Source: an uncultured Pelagibacteraceae bacterium
GTDB lineage: Bacteria; Pseudomonadota; Alphaproteobacteria; Pelagibacterales; Pelagibacteraceae
Direction: 5' to 3'
Length of the DNA: 42,810 nucleotides
NCBI GenBank assembly: GCA_902632275.1
Contig: CACPBW010000006.1
Span: 1 to 42,810, forward strand
Part shown: piece after piece, positions 1 through 8,626 of the stretch
Layout of the letters: each line of letters starts with the position of its first letter
How positions within the stretch are numbered: the first letter of the stretch is position 1
The notes under the pieces: generated by a model
What the model was told of the DNA's origin: nothing
The model's input: only the letters and a program-made list of their open reading frames with translations
Database searches by the model: none
Made by a program: the position numbers and the translations under genes

Positions 1-2
1 CA

Positions 3-911
3 AACTTAAAAACCCTCGAGGGATGTTGTGGGGTAAAATTGTTTGCTGGTTCATCTACTGGTACTCTGCTTGTACACAAAGAGGAAGATATAGAAAAAGT
101 ATTTAAACATACATCTAAAGTTGTTGCAGTTCATTCAGAAGACGAAGATATATTAAATCAACGAAAAAAACTCAGGGTTAAAGGAGATGTTAAAAGCCAT
201 CCTGTTTGGAGAAATGAGGAATGTGCAATGTCTTCTACAAGAAGAATTGTAAAAATTGCGATAAGATTAAATAAAAAAGCACATATACTTCACATAACAA
301 CTAAAGAAGAAGTTGATTTTTTATCACAACATAAAGGAAACATTACTTTTGAAATTACCCCTCAACATCTAACAATTTATGCACCTGACTGTTATGACGA
401 ATTGGGATCATTTGCTCAAATGAATCCACCTATAAGAGATAAATCTCACTATGATCGTTTATGGTATGCTATTAGAAACAATTTCAATGATACAATTGGG
501 TCAGATCACGCACCACATTTAGCAGAAAATAAAAAAAAAGAGTATCCAGACTCTCCATCAGGAATGCCAGGTGTACAAACTTTGTTACCTGTAATGTTGA
601 ACCATATTAATGACGGTAAATTAAAACTTGAGCAATTAATCAAGCTAGTATGTGAAAATCCCGTTAAAATTTTTGGAATACAAAATAAAGGTTTTATTAA
701 AAAAGATTTTGATGCTGATTTTACAATAGTTGACATGAATAAAGAGATTGAAATCAAAAATGAAAATATCGAAAGTAAGTGTAAATGGTCACCTTTTAAT
801 GGAAAAAAATTTAAAGGTTGTCCAGTTGCAACAATAATAGGTGGCAAAATTAAAGTTAAAAATGGAGAAATCCTTGGAGATGCTGAGGGAAAACCGATTG
901 TATTTAACTAG
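3..911 (+). CDS. pyrC: Dihydroorotase, 5'-truncated by window edge
   Basis: C-terminal two thirds of a class I dihydroorotase, which cyclises N-carbamoyl-aspartate to dihydroorotate in pyrimidine synthesis. The frame is open to the window edge: codons from base 3 read into GVKLFAGSSTG, a conserved block of the family, so the TTG at 39 is internal rather than the start. Other family marks are the GSDHAPH metal-site block (around 498-518) and a C-terminal amidohydrolase segment ending in an IIGGKIKVKNGEI-type strand. The N-terminal HxH metal motif lies outside the window. It converges on prpE with only 2 bases between stops. An allantoinase-type relative is possible, but the LFAGSSTG and DHAPH context favours PyrC. 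Confidence 0.85.
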   Translation, partial: NLKTLEGCCGVKLFAGSSTGTLLVHKEEDIEKVFKHTSKVVAVHSEDEDILNQRKKLRVKGDVKSHPVWRNEECAMSSTRRIVKIAIRLNKKAHILHITTKEEVDFLSQHKGNITFEITPQHLTIYAPDCYDELGSFAQMNPPIRDKSHYDRLWYAIRNNFNDTIGSDHAPHLAENKKKEYPDSPSGMPGVQTLLPVMLNHINDGKLKLEQLIKLVCENPVKIFGIQNKGFIKKDFDADFTIVDMNKEIEIKNENIESKCKWSPFNGKKFKGCPVATIIGGKIKVKNGEILGDAEGKPIVFN

Positions 912-913
912 AA

Positions 914-2812
914 TTATATATTAAGAATTTTACTTTTTATCAGGTCAGCTTTAATTTCATCTAAAATTACTGGATCATCTATTGTTGCTGGCATTTTATA
1001 TTCCTCTTTATCTGCAATTTTTCTTATTGTTCCTCTTAATACTTTGCCAGATCTCGTTTTTGGAAGTCTTTTTACTACTAAAGCAGTTTTAAATGCTGCA
1101 ACCGGACCAACTTTATTTCTTACCATTTGCACACATTCTTTAGTTATTGTTTCATTATCTTTAGTTACCCCTGCCTTTAATGCAATTAAACCAATGGGCA
1201 ATTGTCCTTTTAATTGATCTTTAATTCCGATTACTGCACATTCAGCAACTGATTGATGTTCAGATAAAACTTCCTCGATTGCTCCAGTTGAAAGTCTATG
1301 ACCTGCAACATTTATAATATCATCAGTTCTAGACATAATCCAAATATATCCATCATCATCTATGTGACCCGCATCATAAGTTTGGTAATAACCTTTGTAG
1401 TTGGTCATATAATTTTCTTCATATCTTTTATCTGCGTTCCATAAAGTTGGAAATGTTCCTGGAGGAAGAGGTAGTTTTACAACTATATCTCCCATCTCAT
1501 TTGGTTTTGCTAATGATTGATCTGGTTTTATAATTTTTACATCATATCCTGGAACAGCTTTACAAGCTGAACCATATTTTGTTTTCATCATCTCTATCCC
1601 AGTACAATTGGAACTTATTGCCCAACTTGTTTCTGTTTGCCACCAATGATCTATTACAGGAACTTTTAAAAGAGTCTCTGCCCATTTGATTGTATCTGGG
1701 TCAGCTCTTTCTCCAGCTAAAAATAGAGCTTCAAATTTACTTAAATCATATTTAGAAAAGAATTTTCCATCTGGATCTTCTTTCTTTATAGCTCTAAATG
1801 CTGTTGGAGCAGTAAATAAAGATTTTACTTTGTACTCAGAAATTATTTTCCAGAAAGCACCAGCATCAGGAGTGCCAACAGGCTTTCCTTCAAAGAGTAC
1901 TGTTGTGCATCCTTTAAATAGTGGGGCATAAACAATATATGAGTGCCCTACAATCCATCCTATATCACTAGCTGACCACCAGACATCATCGGTATCTATG
2001 TTATAGATATTTTTCATAGTCCATTTTAAGGCAACTATGTGTCCACCAATGTCTCTAACTATTCCCTTTGGCACCCCTGTAGTGCCTGAAGTATATAAAA
2101 TATATGCAAACTCATTTGAATTCATTTCAACACAGTCAGTATCTTTTGCATTTGATAGAGCTTCATCCCAACTTATCTCTTTTGAAGCTTCCAATTTGAC
2201 TTCATGACCTTTTCTTTGAAATAAAATAGTTTTATCAGGTTTGTGATTAGCAAGTTTAAGTGCTTCATCGACTAATGGTTTATATTCAACAGTTCTTCCT
2301 GGTTCAAAACCACAGGATGCTGTTACCAAAAGTTTTGCTTTACTGTCATCAATTCTACTTGCAAGCTCATTTGAAGCAAATCCACCAAAGACAACAGAGT
2401 GAATCGCACCAATTCTACCACATGCAAGCATAGCAACTACTGCTTCTGGTATCATTGGCATGTAAATTATTACTCTGTCACCTTTATTAATACCATGGTT
2501 ACTCAATGCACCTGCAAATTTAGATACTTGAGCTTTTAATTCTTTGTAAGTGAACTGTTTTTTATTCCCTGTGATTGGACTATCGTAAATTAAAGCAGTT
2601 TTATCACCTCTACCTTGATCAATGTGGACATCTAATGCGTTGTAACAAGTATTTGTAACCCCATCGGTGAACCATTTGTAGAATGGAGGGCTATCTTTAC
2701 TCAAAATTTTAGTCGGTTTTTTAAACCAGAAGATCTCCTCTGATATTTCTTTCCAAAATTTTTCTGGATTTTTTAAAGATTCCTCATAAATTTTATTAAA
2801 ATTTGAACTCAT
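914..2812 (-). CDS. prpE: Propionyl-CoA synthetase
   Basis: 632-residue acyl-CoA synthetase of the ANL superfamily. It activates propionate (or acetate) with ATP and CoA. The P-loop-like YTSGTTGVPKG is followed by IVRDIGGHIVAL, and that RD-GGH/Y-VAL block is typical of PrpE rather than AcsA. Other marks are the VVFGGFASNELASRIDD segment, the hinge/A8 region with SRTDDIINVAGHRLSTG, and the C-terminal PKTRSGKVLRGTIRKI, whose SGK lysine is the acylation-regulated catalytic residue of the family. Length is normal. It starts with ATG at 2812 and is transcribed divergently from proteorhodopsin. No methylcitrate-cycle genes are visible here, so the downstream route for propionyl-CoA is not shown. 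Confidence 0.9.
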   Translation of the reverse strand: MSSNFNKIYEESLKNPEKFWKEISEEIFWFKKPTKILSKDSPPFYKWFTDGVTNTCYNALDVHIDQGRGDKTALIYDSPITGNKKQFTYKELKAQVSKFAGALSNHGINKGDRVIIYMPMIPEAVVAMLACGRIGAIHSVVFGGFASNELASRIDDSKAKLLVTASCGFEPGRTVEYKPLVDEALKLANHKPDKTILFQRKGHEVKLEASKEISWDEALSNAKDTDCVEMNSNEFAYILYTSGTTGVPKGIVRDIGGHIVALKWTMKNIYNIDTDDVWWSASDIGWIVGHSYIVYAPLFKGCTTVLFEGKPVGTPDAGAFWKIISEYKVKSLFTAPTAFRAIKKEDPDGKFFSKYDLSKFEALFLAGERADPDTIKWAETLLKVPVIDHWWQTETSWAISSNCTGIEMMKTKYGSACKAVPGYDVKIIKPDQSLAKPNEMGDIVVKLPLPPGTFPTLWNADKRYEENYMTNYKGYYQTYDAGHIDDDGYIWIMSRTDDIINVAGHRLSTGAIEEVLSEHQSVAECAVIGIKDQLKGQLPIGLIALKAGVTKDNETITKECVQMVRNKVGPVAAFKTALVVKRLPKTRSGKVLRGTIRKIADKEEYKMPATIDDPVILDEIKADLIKSKILNI

Positions 2813-2948
2813 ATGTATGACTCGAATTTGTTAGTATTTTTGGTACCTAGGTTGTATTAAATTTCAAAAACACAGTAAAATCAATACTTATTAGAGGTAA
2901 AAAAGTCTTCTATTAACTATTTTTATTTGGTAATTAACCCCTAACTTC

Positions 2949-2986
2949 GCAGTAAGTAATCTTACTGCTGTAGTTTATATAAACTA
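2949..2986. promoter_or_regulatory. Two adjacent inverted repeats upstream of proteorhodopsin
   Basis: An 8-bp perfect dyad GCAGTAAG/CTTACTGC with a 4-base spacer lies at 2949-2968. Two bases later comes a perfect 16-bp palindrome, TAGTTTATATAAACTA, at 2971-2986. They end 28 bases before the proteorhodopsin start at 3015. A possible promoter, TTACTG at 2962-2967 with 17 bases to TATAAA at 2985-2990, overlaps both repeats, but its -35 box is weak. They may be an operator, or RNA hairpins in the leader if transcription starts further upstream. No known regulator is recognised. Confidence 0.5.
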
Positions 2987-3014
2987 TAAAAACTAACTAA
3001 TGAGGGAGTTTTTT

Positions 3015-3782
3015 ATGAAAAAACTTAAAACGCTAGCTTTAGCTTTATTTGCTCTTGTTGGAGCAACTACAGCGGCTAACGCAGCAACAGCCTTTTTAGC
3101 TACGGATGACTTCGTTGGAATTTCATTCTGGTTAATTTCAATGGGTATGTTGGCAGCTACAGCGTTTTTCTTTATGGAGCAAGCTAATGTTAGCACTCAG
3201 TGGAGAAAATCAGTAAACGTAGCTGGATTAGTAACTGGTATAGCATTCATTCACTATATGTATATGAGAGCAGTATGGGTTGAAACAGGTGATACTCCAA
3301 CTGTTTACAGATATATTGACTGGTTAATTACTGTACCACTACAGTTAATAGAATTTTATTTAATTCTAGCTGCAGTTAAAAAAGTTCCAACTGGAATATT
3401 CTGGAGAATCTTAATTGGTTCTTTAGTAATGTTAGTAGGTGGATATTTAGGAGAAGCTGGATTCATCAACCCTATGCTTGGTTTCATTATCGGTATGGCG
3501 GGATGGATTTACATCCTTTATGAAATATTTTCAGGAGAAGCAGGAAAAGTTGTTTCTAAATCTGGAAATAAATCACTTGCAACAGCGTTTGGTGCTTTAA
3601 GAATGATCGTTACAGTAGGTTGGGCTATTTACCCACTAGGTTATGTATTTGGTTACCTAACAGGTGGTATTGATGCTAACTCACTTAACGTGATTTACAA
3701 CTTAGCAGACTTTGTTAATAAGATCGCATTCGGTGTTATTATTTGGTCTTGCGCAGTTGCTAACTCTGGCAGAAGAGCTTAA
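3015..3782 (+). CDS. Proteorhodopsin, blue-absorbing type
   Basis: 255-residue seven-helix retinal protein that pumps protons outward in light. The start is taken at 3015, where GAGGGAG sits at the right distance, rather than at the ATG at 3000. Residues 1-23 form a signal peptide ending in AANA. Key residues are H80 (pairs with the counterion), D102 (acceptor) in YRYIDW, E113 (donor) and K236 (retinal Schiff base) in DFVNKIAFG. The spectral tuning position is Q110, equivalent to residue 105 of the reference green pigment, where Gln gives blue absorption. A strong terminator follows at 3806-3842, so it is probably mainly monocistronic. No retinal synthesis gene is in the window. Confidence 0.97.
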   Translation: MKKLKTLALALFALVGATTAANAATAFLATDDFVGISFWLISMGMLAATAFFFMEQANVSTQWRKSVNVAGLVTGIAFIHYMYMRAVWVETGDTPTVYRYIDWLITVPLQLIEFYLILAAVKKVPTGIFWRILIGSLVMLVGGYLGEAGFINPMLGFIIGMAGWIYILYEIFSGEAGKVVSKSGNKSLATAFGALRMIVTVGWAIYPLGYVFGYLTGGIDANSLNVIYNLADFVNKIAFGVIIWSCAVANSGRRA

Positions 3783-3805
3783 TTCTAAAGAGTTAAAACT
3801 TATTA

Positions 3806-3842
3806 ATAGGGCAAGTACTTTGTACTTGCCCTATTTTTTTTT
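3806..3842 (+). terminator. Intrinsic terminator after proteorhodopsin
   Basis: A perfect 13-bp stem (3806-3818 with 3822-3834) around a TTT loop includes the GGGCAAGTAC/GTACTTGCCC core. It is followed by a run of T through 3842. It is one of only two clear rho-independent terminators in the window and separates the rhodopsin transcript from the ferredoxin genes. Confidence 0.93.
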
Positions 3843-3859
3843 GTGCTTATATAAGATAA

Positions 3860-4179
<320 letters not shown>

Positions 4180-4180
<1 letters not shown>

Positions 4181-5199
4181 TGATTAAAACAGATGCATTA
4201 ATAATTGGAGCAGGACCTACTGGATTATTCACAGCTCATCAATTAAAAATAATTGGTTTAAATTGTGAAATTGTAGACAACCTAGATAAAGCCGGTGGTC
4301 AATGTATAGAATTATACCCGGATAAACCAATTTATGATATTCCAGCAGTACCAGAATGCTCAGGTGAAGAGCTGACAAACAATCTACTTGCACAAATAAA
4401 ACCTTTCAATATCGGTTTTCATTTAAATGAGAGAGTTGATGAAGTAAAAAAAATTGAAAATGATTGGGAGGTTAAAACAAATAGAGGAAAAGTTTTTTTA
4501 ACTCCAAATGTAATCATTGCAGGGGGTGTAGGATCATTCGAACCAAGAAAATTTGCTCCAAAAGAATGTGAAAAATTTGAGGATAAATCAATATTTTACG
4601 CGGTCAAAAACAAAAAATTATTTGAAAATAAAACAATTTCAATATTTGGTGGAGGAGATAGTGCATTAGATTGGGCTGTTGAGTTTTCAAAGACTTCAAA
4701 GGTAAATCTAATCCATAGGAGAGAAGAATTTAGAGGTGCTCAGGCTACTGTAGATAAAGTATTACAACTAAAAAAAGAGGGAAAAATAAACTTATTTACA
4801 AAATATCAATTAAAAACCGTAAAAGGAGATGAGAAACTTGAGAGTATTGAAATTAAAAATGATGACGAAAAAGTTGTTGAGTTAAAAACAGACATTGTAT
4901 TGGGTTTCTTTGGATTAATAATGCAATTAGGACCCATTGCGAATTGGGGTCTAAATTTAGACAAAAAAACTGTTGAGGTAGATACAGAAAAGTTTGAAAC
5001 AAATCAAAAAGGCATATATGCGGTTGGAGATATTTGTAATTACCCCGGAAAACTAAAGCTGATTTTGTCTGGTTTCCATGAGGGTGCGCTTGCAGCTAGA
5101 GCATGTTTTAAATTAGCAAGACCAAATGAAAAATATAGATTTGAATTTACTACATCATCAAAAACAATAAAGAATAGACTTGGTGTAAAAAGTGATTGA
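4180..5199 (+). CDS. Ferredoxin--NADP+ reductase, type 2 (thioredoxin-reductase-like)
   Basis: 339-residue flavoprotein with an N-terminal FAD site (IIGAGPTGLFTAHQL) and an NADP site (IFGGGDSALDWAVEF, around residues 156-170). It has the thioredoxin-reductase fold but no CxxC redox pair, which is the hallmark of the YumC-type ferredoxin/flavodoxin NADP reductases. The C-terminal FAD block IYAVGDICNYPGK is present. It overlaps the ferredoxin gene by one base and the following GST gene by 8 bases, so the three are translated from one message. It most likely reduces or oxidises the neighbouring ferredoxin with NADP(H). Confidence 0.88.
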
Positions 5200-5815
5200 G
5201 TTATTTGCGGCTGATACCCCAAACGGAAAAAAAATTAGTATTATGCTTGAGGAAATCAAGCTTCCTTATAAAGTTACAAAAGTAAATCTTTCAGAAGGAA
5301 AACAATTTAAAGAAGAGTTTATAAAGATAAGTCCATTCAGCAAAATTCCAGTTATAAAGGATGGTGATAACAATAAAAGTGTTTTTGGATCTGGTGCAAT
5401 TTTAATATATTTGGCTGATAAAACTCAAAAATTTTATCACAGAGAAAATAAAATAAATATTGATGAATGGTTAATGGCACAGATGGGATTAATTGGGCCA
5501 CAAATTGGGGCTTACCATCATTTCTATCATTTCAATAAAGGTAAAAGTAAATATAGTGAGGAGAGATATTTCAAAATAACAAAAGATCTATATCAAAGAT
5601 TAAATGATAGATTGTCAGTATCTAAATATCTTGCAGGAGAAGAGTATACAATAGCAGATATAGCTACATGGCCTTGGATAGCGAGACATCAATGGCATGA
5701 TATTGGTTTAAGTAATTATTCTAGTTTATGCAAATGGTATGAAGAAATTTCTAAGAGAGAAGCAGTTATAAAGGGATATAATTTTATGGGAGGCGGGGAA
5801 ATCCCTAAGCCTTAA
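5192..5815 (+). CDS. Glutathione S-transferase, Nu class (YfcG-like)
   Basis: 207-residue cytosolic GST. An N-terminal thioredoxin-fold domain begins with the TPNG signature (T9 and N11, matching the glutathione-interacting residues of E. coli YfcG). A cis-proline is at SPFSKIPVI, and an all-helical C-terminal domain carries the Nu-type YHHFYHF and IADIATWPW segments. YfcG-like enzymes act mainly as glutathione-dependent disulfide reductases. The usual E-S pair that binds the gamma-glutamyl group is G66-S67 here, a departure worth noting. The start is GTG at 5192, overlapping the reductase gene. It converges on dksA with a 4-base overlap. Confidence 0.87.
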   Translation: MIELFAADTPNGKKISIMLEEIKLPYKVTKVNLSEGKQFKEEFIKISPFSKIPVIKDGDNNKSVFGSGAILIYLADKTQKFYHRENKINIDEWLMAQMGLIGPQIGAYHHFYHFNKGKSKYSEERYFKITKDLYQRLNDRLSVSKYLAGEEYTIADIATWPWIARHQWHDIGLSNYSSLCKWYEEISKREAVIKGYNFMGGGEIPKP

Positions 5816-6228
5816 TCGTCAGCATAAACTTTCTCATCTTTTTCATGCTTTTCTTGGGCAGCAATACAAAGTGTAGCTATTGGTCTTGCCATTAATCTTT
5901 TTAAACCGATTGGTTCTGCTGTTTCCTCACAGAAACCATAAGTCCCATCTTTTATTTTTTTGAGCGCTGAATCTATTTTTGAGATCAATTTAATTTGTCT
6001 ATTGATTGCTCTCATTTCTACATTTTTTTCAGTATATGAACTTGCTTGATCGACTATATCTGCAGATGTACTATTATCATCAAGAGAACTATTGTAGAGA
6101 GCTTCATTATTAGTTCTTACTAAATCTTTTTTCCATTCAGTGAGTTTATTTTTAAAAAATAGCTTATGTTTTTCGCACATATACTTTTCTGATTCTTTTG
6201 GAATATAGTTTTTTGATATCTTGACCAT
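5812..6228 (-). CDS. dksA: DksA-family RNA polymerase-binding transcription factor
   Basis: 138-residue DksA/TraR-family protein that binds in the RNA polymerase secondary channel and modulates promoters with ppGpp. The coiled-coil tip motif DxxDxA is intact (D57, D60, A62). The zinc finger has only two of four cysteines: C100-x2-T103 and C121-x2-A124, with the same 21-residue spacing between halves as in E. coli DksA. This is the pattern of zinc-independent DksA2 proteins. It starts with ATG at 6228 behind a good sigma70-type promoter. Genes for ppGpp synthesis are not in the window. Confidence 0.9.
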   Translation of the reverse strand: MVKISKNYIPKESEKYMCEKHKLFFKNKLTEWKKDLVRTNNEALYNSSLDDNSTSADIVDQASSYTEKNVEMRAINRQIKLISKIDSALKKIKDGTYGFCEETAEPIGLKRLMARPIATLCIAAQEKHEKDEKVYADD

Positions 6229-6249
6229 GTTAACGTTTTAAGCGCTGGC

Positions 6250-6277
6250 AGTATATTCAGCAAATAGGTAGTGTCAA
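6250..6277 (-). promoter_or_regulatory. sigma70-type promoter of dksA
   Basis: On the minus strand, a perfect -35 TTGACA (6272-6277), a 16-base spacer and the -10 TATACT (6250-6255). Transcription would begin near 6243, giving a leader of roughly 15 bases before the ATG at 6228. A 10-bp palindrome AAGCTAGCTT (6276-6285) overlaps the upstream edge of the -35. Confidence 0.65.
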
Positions 6278-6306
6278 GCTAGCTTTAATTGTGTAAATTC
6301 ATACAA

Positions 6307-7629
6307 ATGGTGCTTTATAAAAAACAAATAAAAAATATTTTTTACTTTTTTTTAGCAAGTCATTTAATTTTATGGACGCTGACTCCATCGTTTACAAATA
6401 ATAACCTCCCACTTGATACAATCGAAGCTCTTGCATGGGGAAGTAATTTAGATTGGGGATTTAACAAACATCCTCCCATGAGCGCTTTCATGGTCGAGAT
6501 TTTTTATAATATTTTTGGATCAAATGATTGGGCTTATTATCTTCTTAGTCAAATATTTATAATTTTTTCTTTTTTTATTGTATTTAAATTAAGTAGAGAA
6601 ATTTTAAAGAATGATATTTTAGCATTATTTTCTGTATTTTTATTAGAGGGTATTTATTTTTATAATTTTACAACTCCAGAATTTAACGTAAATGTTTGTC
6701 AAATTCCTTTTTGGACGTTAACTGTTTATTTTTCATGGAAAGTTTTTAATCAAAAAGTACCGACTTTTAAAGATTGTGCACTAGTTGGATTATTTGCTGC
6801 TGGAGGATTTTTATCCAAGTATTTATTTATTTATTTGTTAATTTCAATTGATCTACTTTTTTTCTATCTGATTTTCATAAAAAAGGAGAGAAAGTTTAAC
6901 TTCAATTATATTTTATCAATTGAAGTTTTTTTAGTTTTATTAATTCCACATTTAATTTGGTTATTTAAAAACGATTTTATTACGATCACGTATGGGTTGG
7001 CAAGATCTGGGTTGGATACTTCAAATTTTATTGATCATTTGAGATATCCAATAATATTTCTATTAAAACAAATTGGTATAATATTACCATTGATTGTTAT
7101 GGCGGTGCTACTAATAAAAAAAATAAAATGTAAATTAAACTTTAAAGATAAAAACTTATTGTTTTTAATTTCGATTAACATTCTTCCTATTTTTTTAATG
7201 CTTTTAACTTCAATGATAACAGGCTCAAAAATAAGAACTATGTGGATGACACCGTTTTATTTATTTTTTGGGACATTGATAATTTATGTTTTCCAAAAAG
7301 AAATATCTAAAAATAATTTTAAAAAGTTTTTTGTTGCTTTTGTTTTTCTGTTTTTATTATCCCCAGTTACTTACGGATATATTTCAATTGTAAAAACAGA
7401 CAAAAGAACAGATTACCTTGGTAAAGAGATTGCCAATAAAGTTCAAGCGAAATGGAATAAGGAATTTGAAGATCCTATTAATTTTGTTTTAGGTAATGAA
7501 TGGAATGCTGGAAATTTATCCTATCATTTAAAATCAAGACCGGTTTGGGATGGCAACGTAGATAAAAATAAGTTAGAAACTTATAATAAGTTTATTTGTA
7601 TAGATGAAATTTGTGTGGGAAATAAATGA
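6307..7629 (+). CDS. GT39/ArnT-like integral membrane glycosyltransferase
   Basis: About 440 residues with many hydrophobic helices, resembling GT-C enzymes that move sugars from polyprenyl-phosphate donors to acceptors outside the inner membrane. The first periplasmic loop has the acidic block LDTIEALAWG followed by WGFNKHPPMSAF, typical of PMT_2/ArnT-like proteins. The C-terminal globular part has the LGNEWNAGNLSYHLKSRP-type segment. I take the ATG at 6307; an in-frame TTG at 6289 would add six residues. Its stop overlaps the start of a 41-residue ORF, and a GT2 enzyme that could supply the lipid-linked sugar follows. The acceptor is unknown. Confidence 0.78.
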   Translation: MVLYKKQIKNIFYFFLASHLILWTLTPSFTNNNLPLDTIEALAWGSNLDWGFNKHPPMSAFMVEIFYNIFGSNDWAYYLLSQIFIIFSFFIVFKLSREILKNDILALFSVFLLEGIYFYNFTTPEFNVNVCQIPFWTLTVYFSWKVFNQKVPTFKDCALVGLFAAGGFLSKYLFIYLLISIDLLFFYLIFIKKERKFNFNYILSIEVFLVLLIPHLIWLFKNDFITITYGLARSGLDTSNFIDHLRYPIIFLLKQIGIILPLIVMAVLLIKKIKCKLNFKDKNLLFLISINILPIFLMLLTSMITGSKIRTMWMTPFYLFFGTLIIYVFQKEISKNNFKKFFVAFVFLFLLSPVTYGYISIVKTDKRTDYLGKEIANKVQAKWNKEFEDPINFVLGNEWNAGNLSYHLKSRPVWDGNVDKNKLETYNKFICIDEICVGNK

Positions 7630-7751
7630 ATGAGTTTTTAAATACAAAATTTAAAAAAGTAATTTTTATTATTGCAATAATTGCGATGATTGAACTTTCA
7701 GGACATGGAATATTTGCTTCATTATTTAGATTTCTAAATTCACTAAACTAA
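7626..7751 (+). CDS. Small single-pass membrane protein (41 residues)
   Basis: This short ORF starts with ATG overlapping the stop of the GT39 gene (ATGA) and ends two bases before the GT2 start, so it fills the gap exactly. The predicted protein has a basic N-terminus (NTKFKK) followed by one hydrophobic stretch, VIFIIAIIAMI, then a short tail with SGHGIF. Small membrane subunits are common between polyprenyl-phosphate glycosyltransferases and their GT-C partners, but no family is recognised. Support comes from position, phase and composition only. Confidence 0.55.
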   Translation: MNEFLNTKFKKVIFIIAIIAMIELSGHGIFASLFRFLNSLN

Positions 7752-7753
7752 AA

Positions 7754-8626
7754 ATGAAAATAATAATATTGATACCGATTTATAATGATTGGCAATCTGC
7801 AACTAAACTCTTAGAAAATATTAATAATGAAGTAAGTGGAATAGATCATACTTTTTCAATAATTTTAGTAAACGACGCATCTACAGAACAAATTACAGGA
7901 AACCTTTCAAACTTTTCAAATTTAAATTCGGTTGAAATTTTAAATCTTAAACAAAATATAGGCCATACAAGATGTATTGCGACAGGTCTAAATCATATTA
8001 TTAAAAATGAGGAGTTTGATTATGTAATTCCAATGGATGGAGATGGTGAGGATAGGCCTGAAGAAATAAAATTATTCATAGAAAATTTTAATTATCATCC
8101 AAATAAAACAATAGTAGGAGAAAGAGTTAAAAGATCAGAAAGTATTTTATTTAAACTGTGCTATTCATTTCATAAAATTTTAACTTATACCTTTACAGGC
8201 CAATCTATTAAATTTGGAAATTATACATGTTTGACAAAATCAACCATAGAAAAAATGTTAACCGACAAAGCAACTTGGAGCAGCTTCTCAGGGTCATTAG
8301 CAAAAAATTGTTTTGATAGAGCTGTCATTTCTTCAGAACGTGGAAAAAGATATTTTGGTCCTTCAAAGATGAGTTTTGTAAATCTGATAAAGCATTCATT
8401 AGCAATAATTGGTGTATTTAAATTTAATGTTTTGATAAGATCAATTTTATTCATTTTAGTATACTTATTTCTAATATATCAAAAAATATCATTCATAATG
8501 TTCATTCCCCTTATCTTAATTGTACTTTTTTTAGTAAGTACTTTTATCATTTCAAAAAGGGAAAATCTTTATCAGCTTGAAAATTCGTTAGAAAATATTT
8601 TAAATATTGATAAAATTAAGTCATGA
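7754..8626 (+). CDS. GT2 family glycosyltransferase, polyprenyl-phosphate-sugar synthase-like
   Basis: 290 residues. The N-terminal GT-A domain has IPIYNDW at the start, the VNDAS nucleotide-binding strand and a DxD-type metal site within MDGDGEDRPEEI (around residue 95). Two hydrophobic segments follow near the C-terminus (around residues 225-265), as in GtrB/DPM-like enzymes that charge undecaprenyl phosphate with a sugar on the cytoplasmic face. The upstream GT39-like protein would be a natural user of that product. It ends overlapping the dioxygenase start by 4 bases. The sugar cannot be inferred. Confidence 0.8.
   Translation: MKIIILIPIYNDWQSATKLLENINNEVSGIDHTFSIILVNDASTEQITGNLSNFSNLNSVEILNLKQNIGHTRCIATGLNHIIKNEEFDYVIPMDGDGEDRPEEIKLFIENFNYHPNKTIVGERVKRSESILFKLCYSFHKILTYTFTGQSIKFGNYTCLTKSTIEKMLTDKATWSSFSGSLAKNCFDRAVISSERGKRYFGPSKMSFVNLIKHSLAIIGVFKFNVLIRSILFILVYLFLIYQKISFIMFIPLILIVLFLVSTFIISKRENLYQLENSLENILNIDKIKS

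Noticed and set aside
39..911. TTG at 39 as the true start of the dihydroorotase
   Set aside because: Codons before it, back to base 3, already match the family (GVKLFAGSSTG), so the gene is cut by the window edge rather than starting there.
914..2812. Acetyl-CoA synthetase (acs) as the identity of the minus-strand synthetase
   Set aside because: The RDIGGHIVAL block after the P-loop-like motif, the SPPFYKWFTDG N-terminus and the overall match follow PrpE more closely than AcsA; acetate may still be a side substrate.
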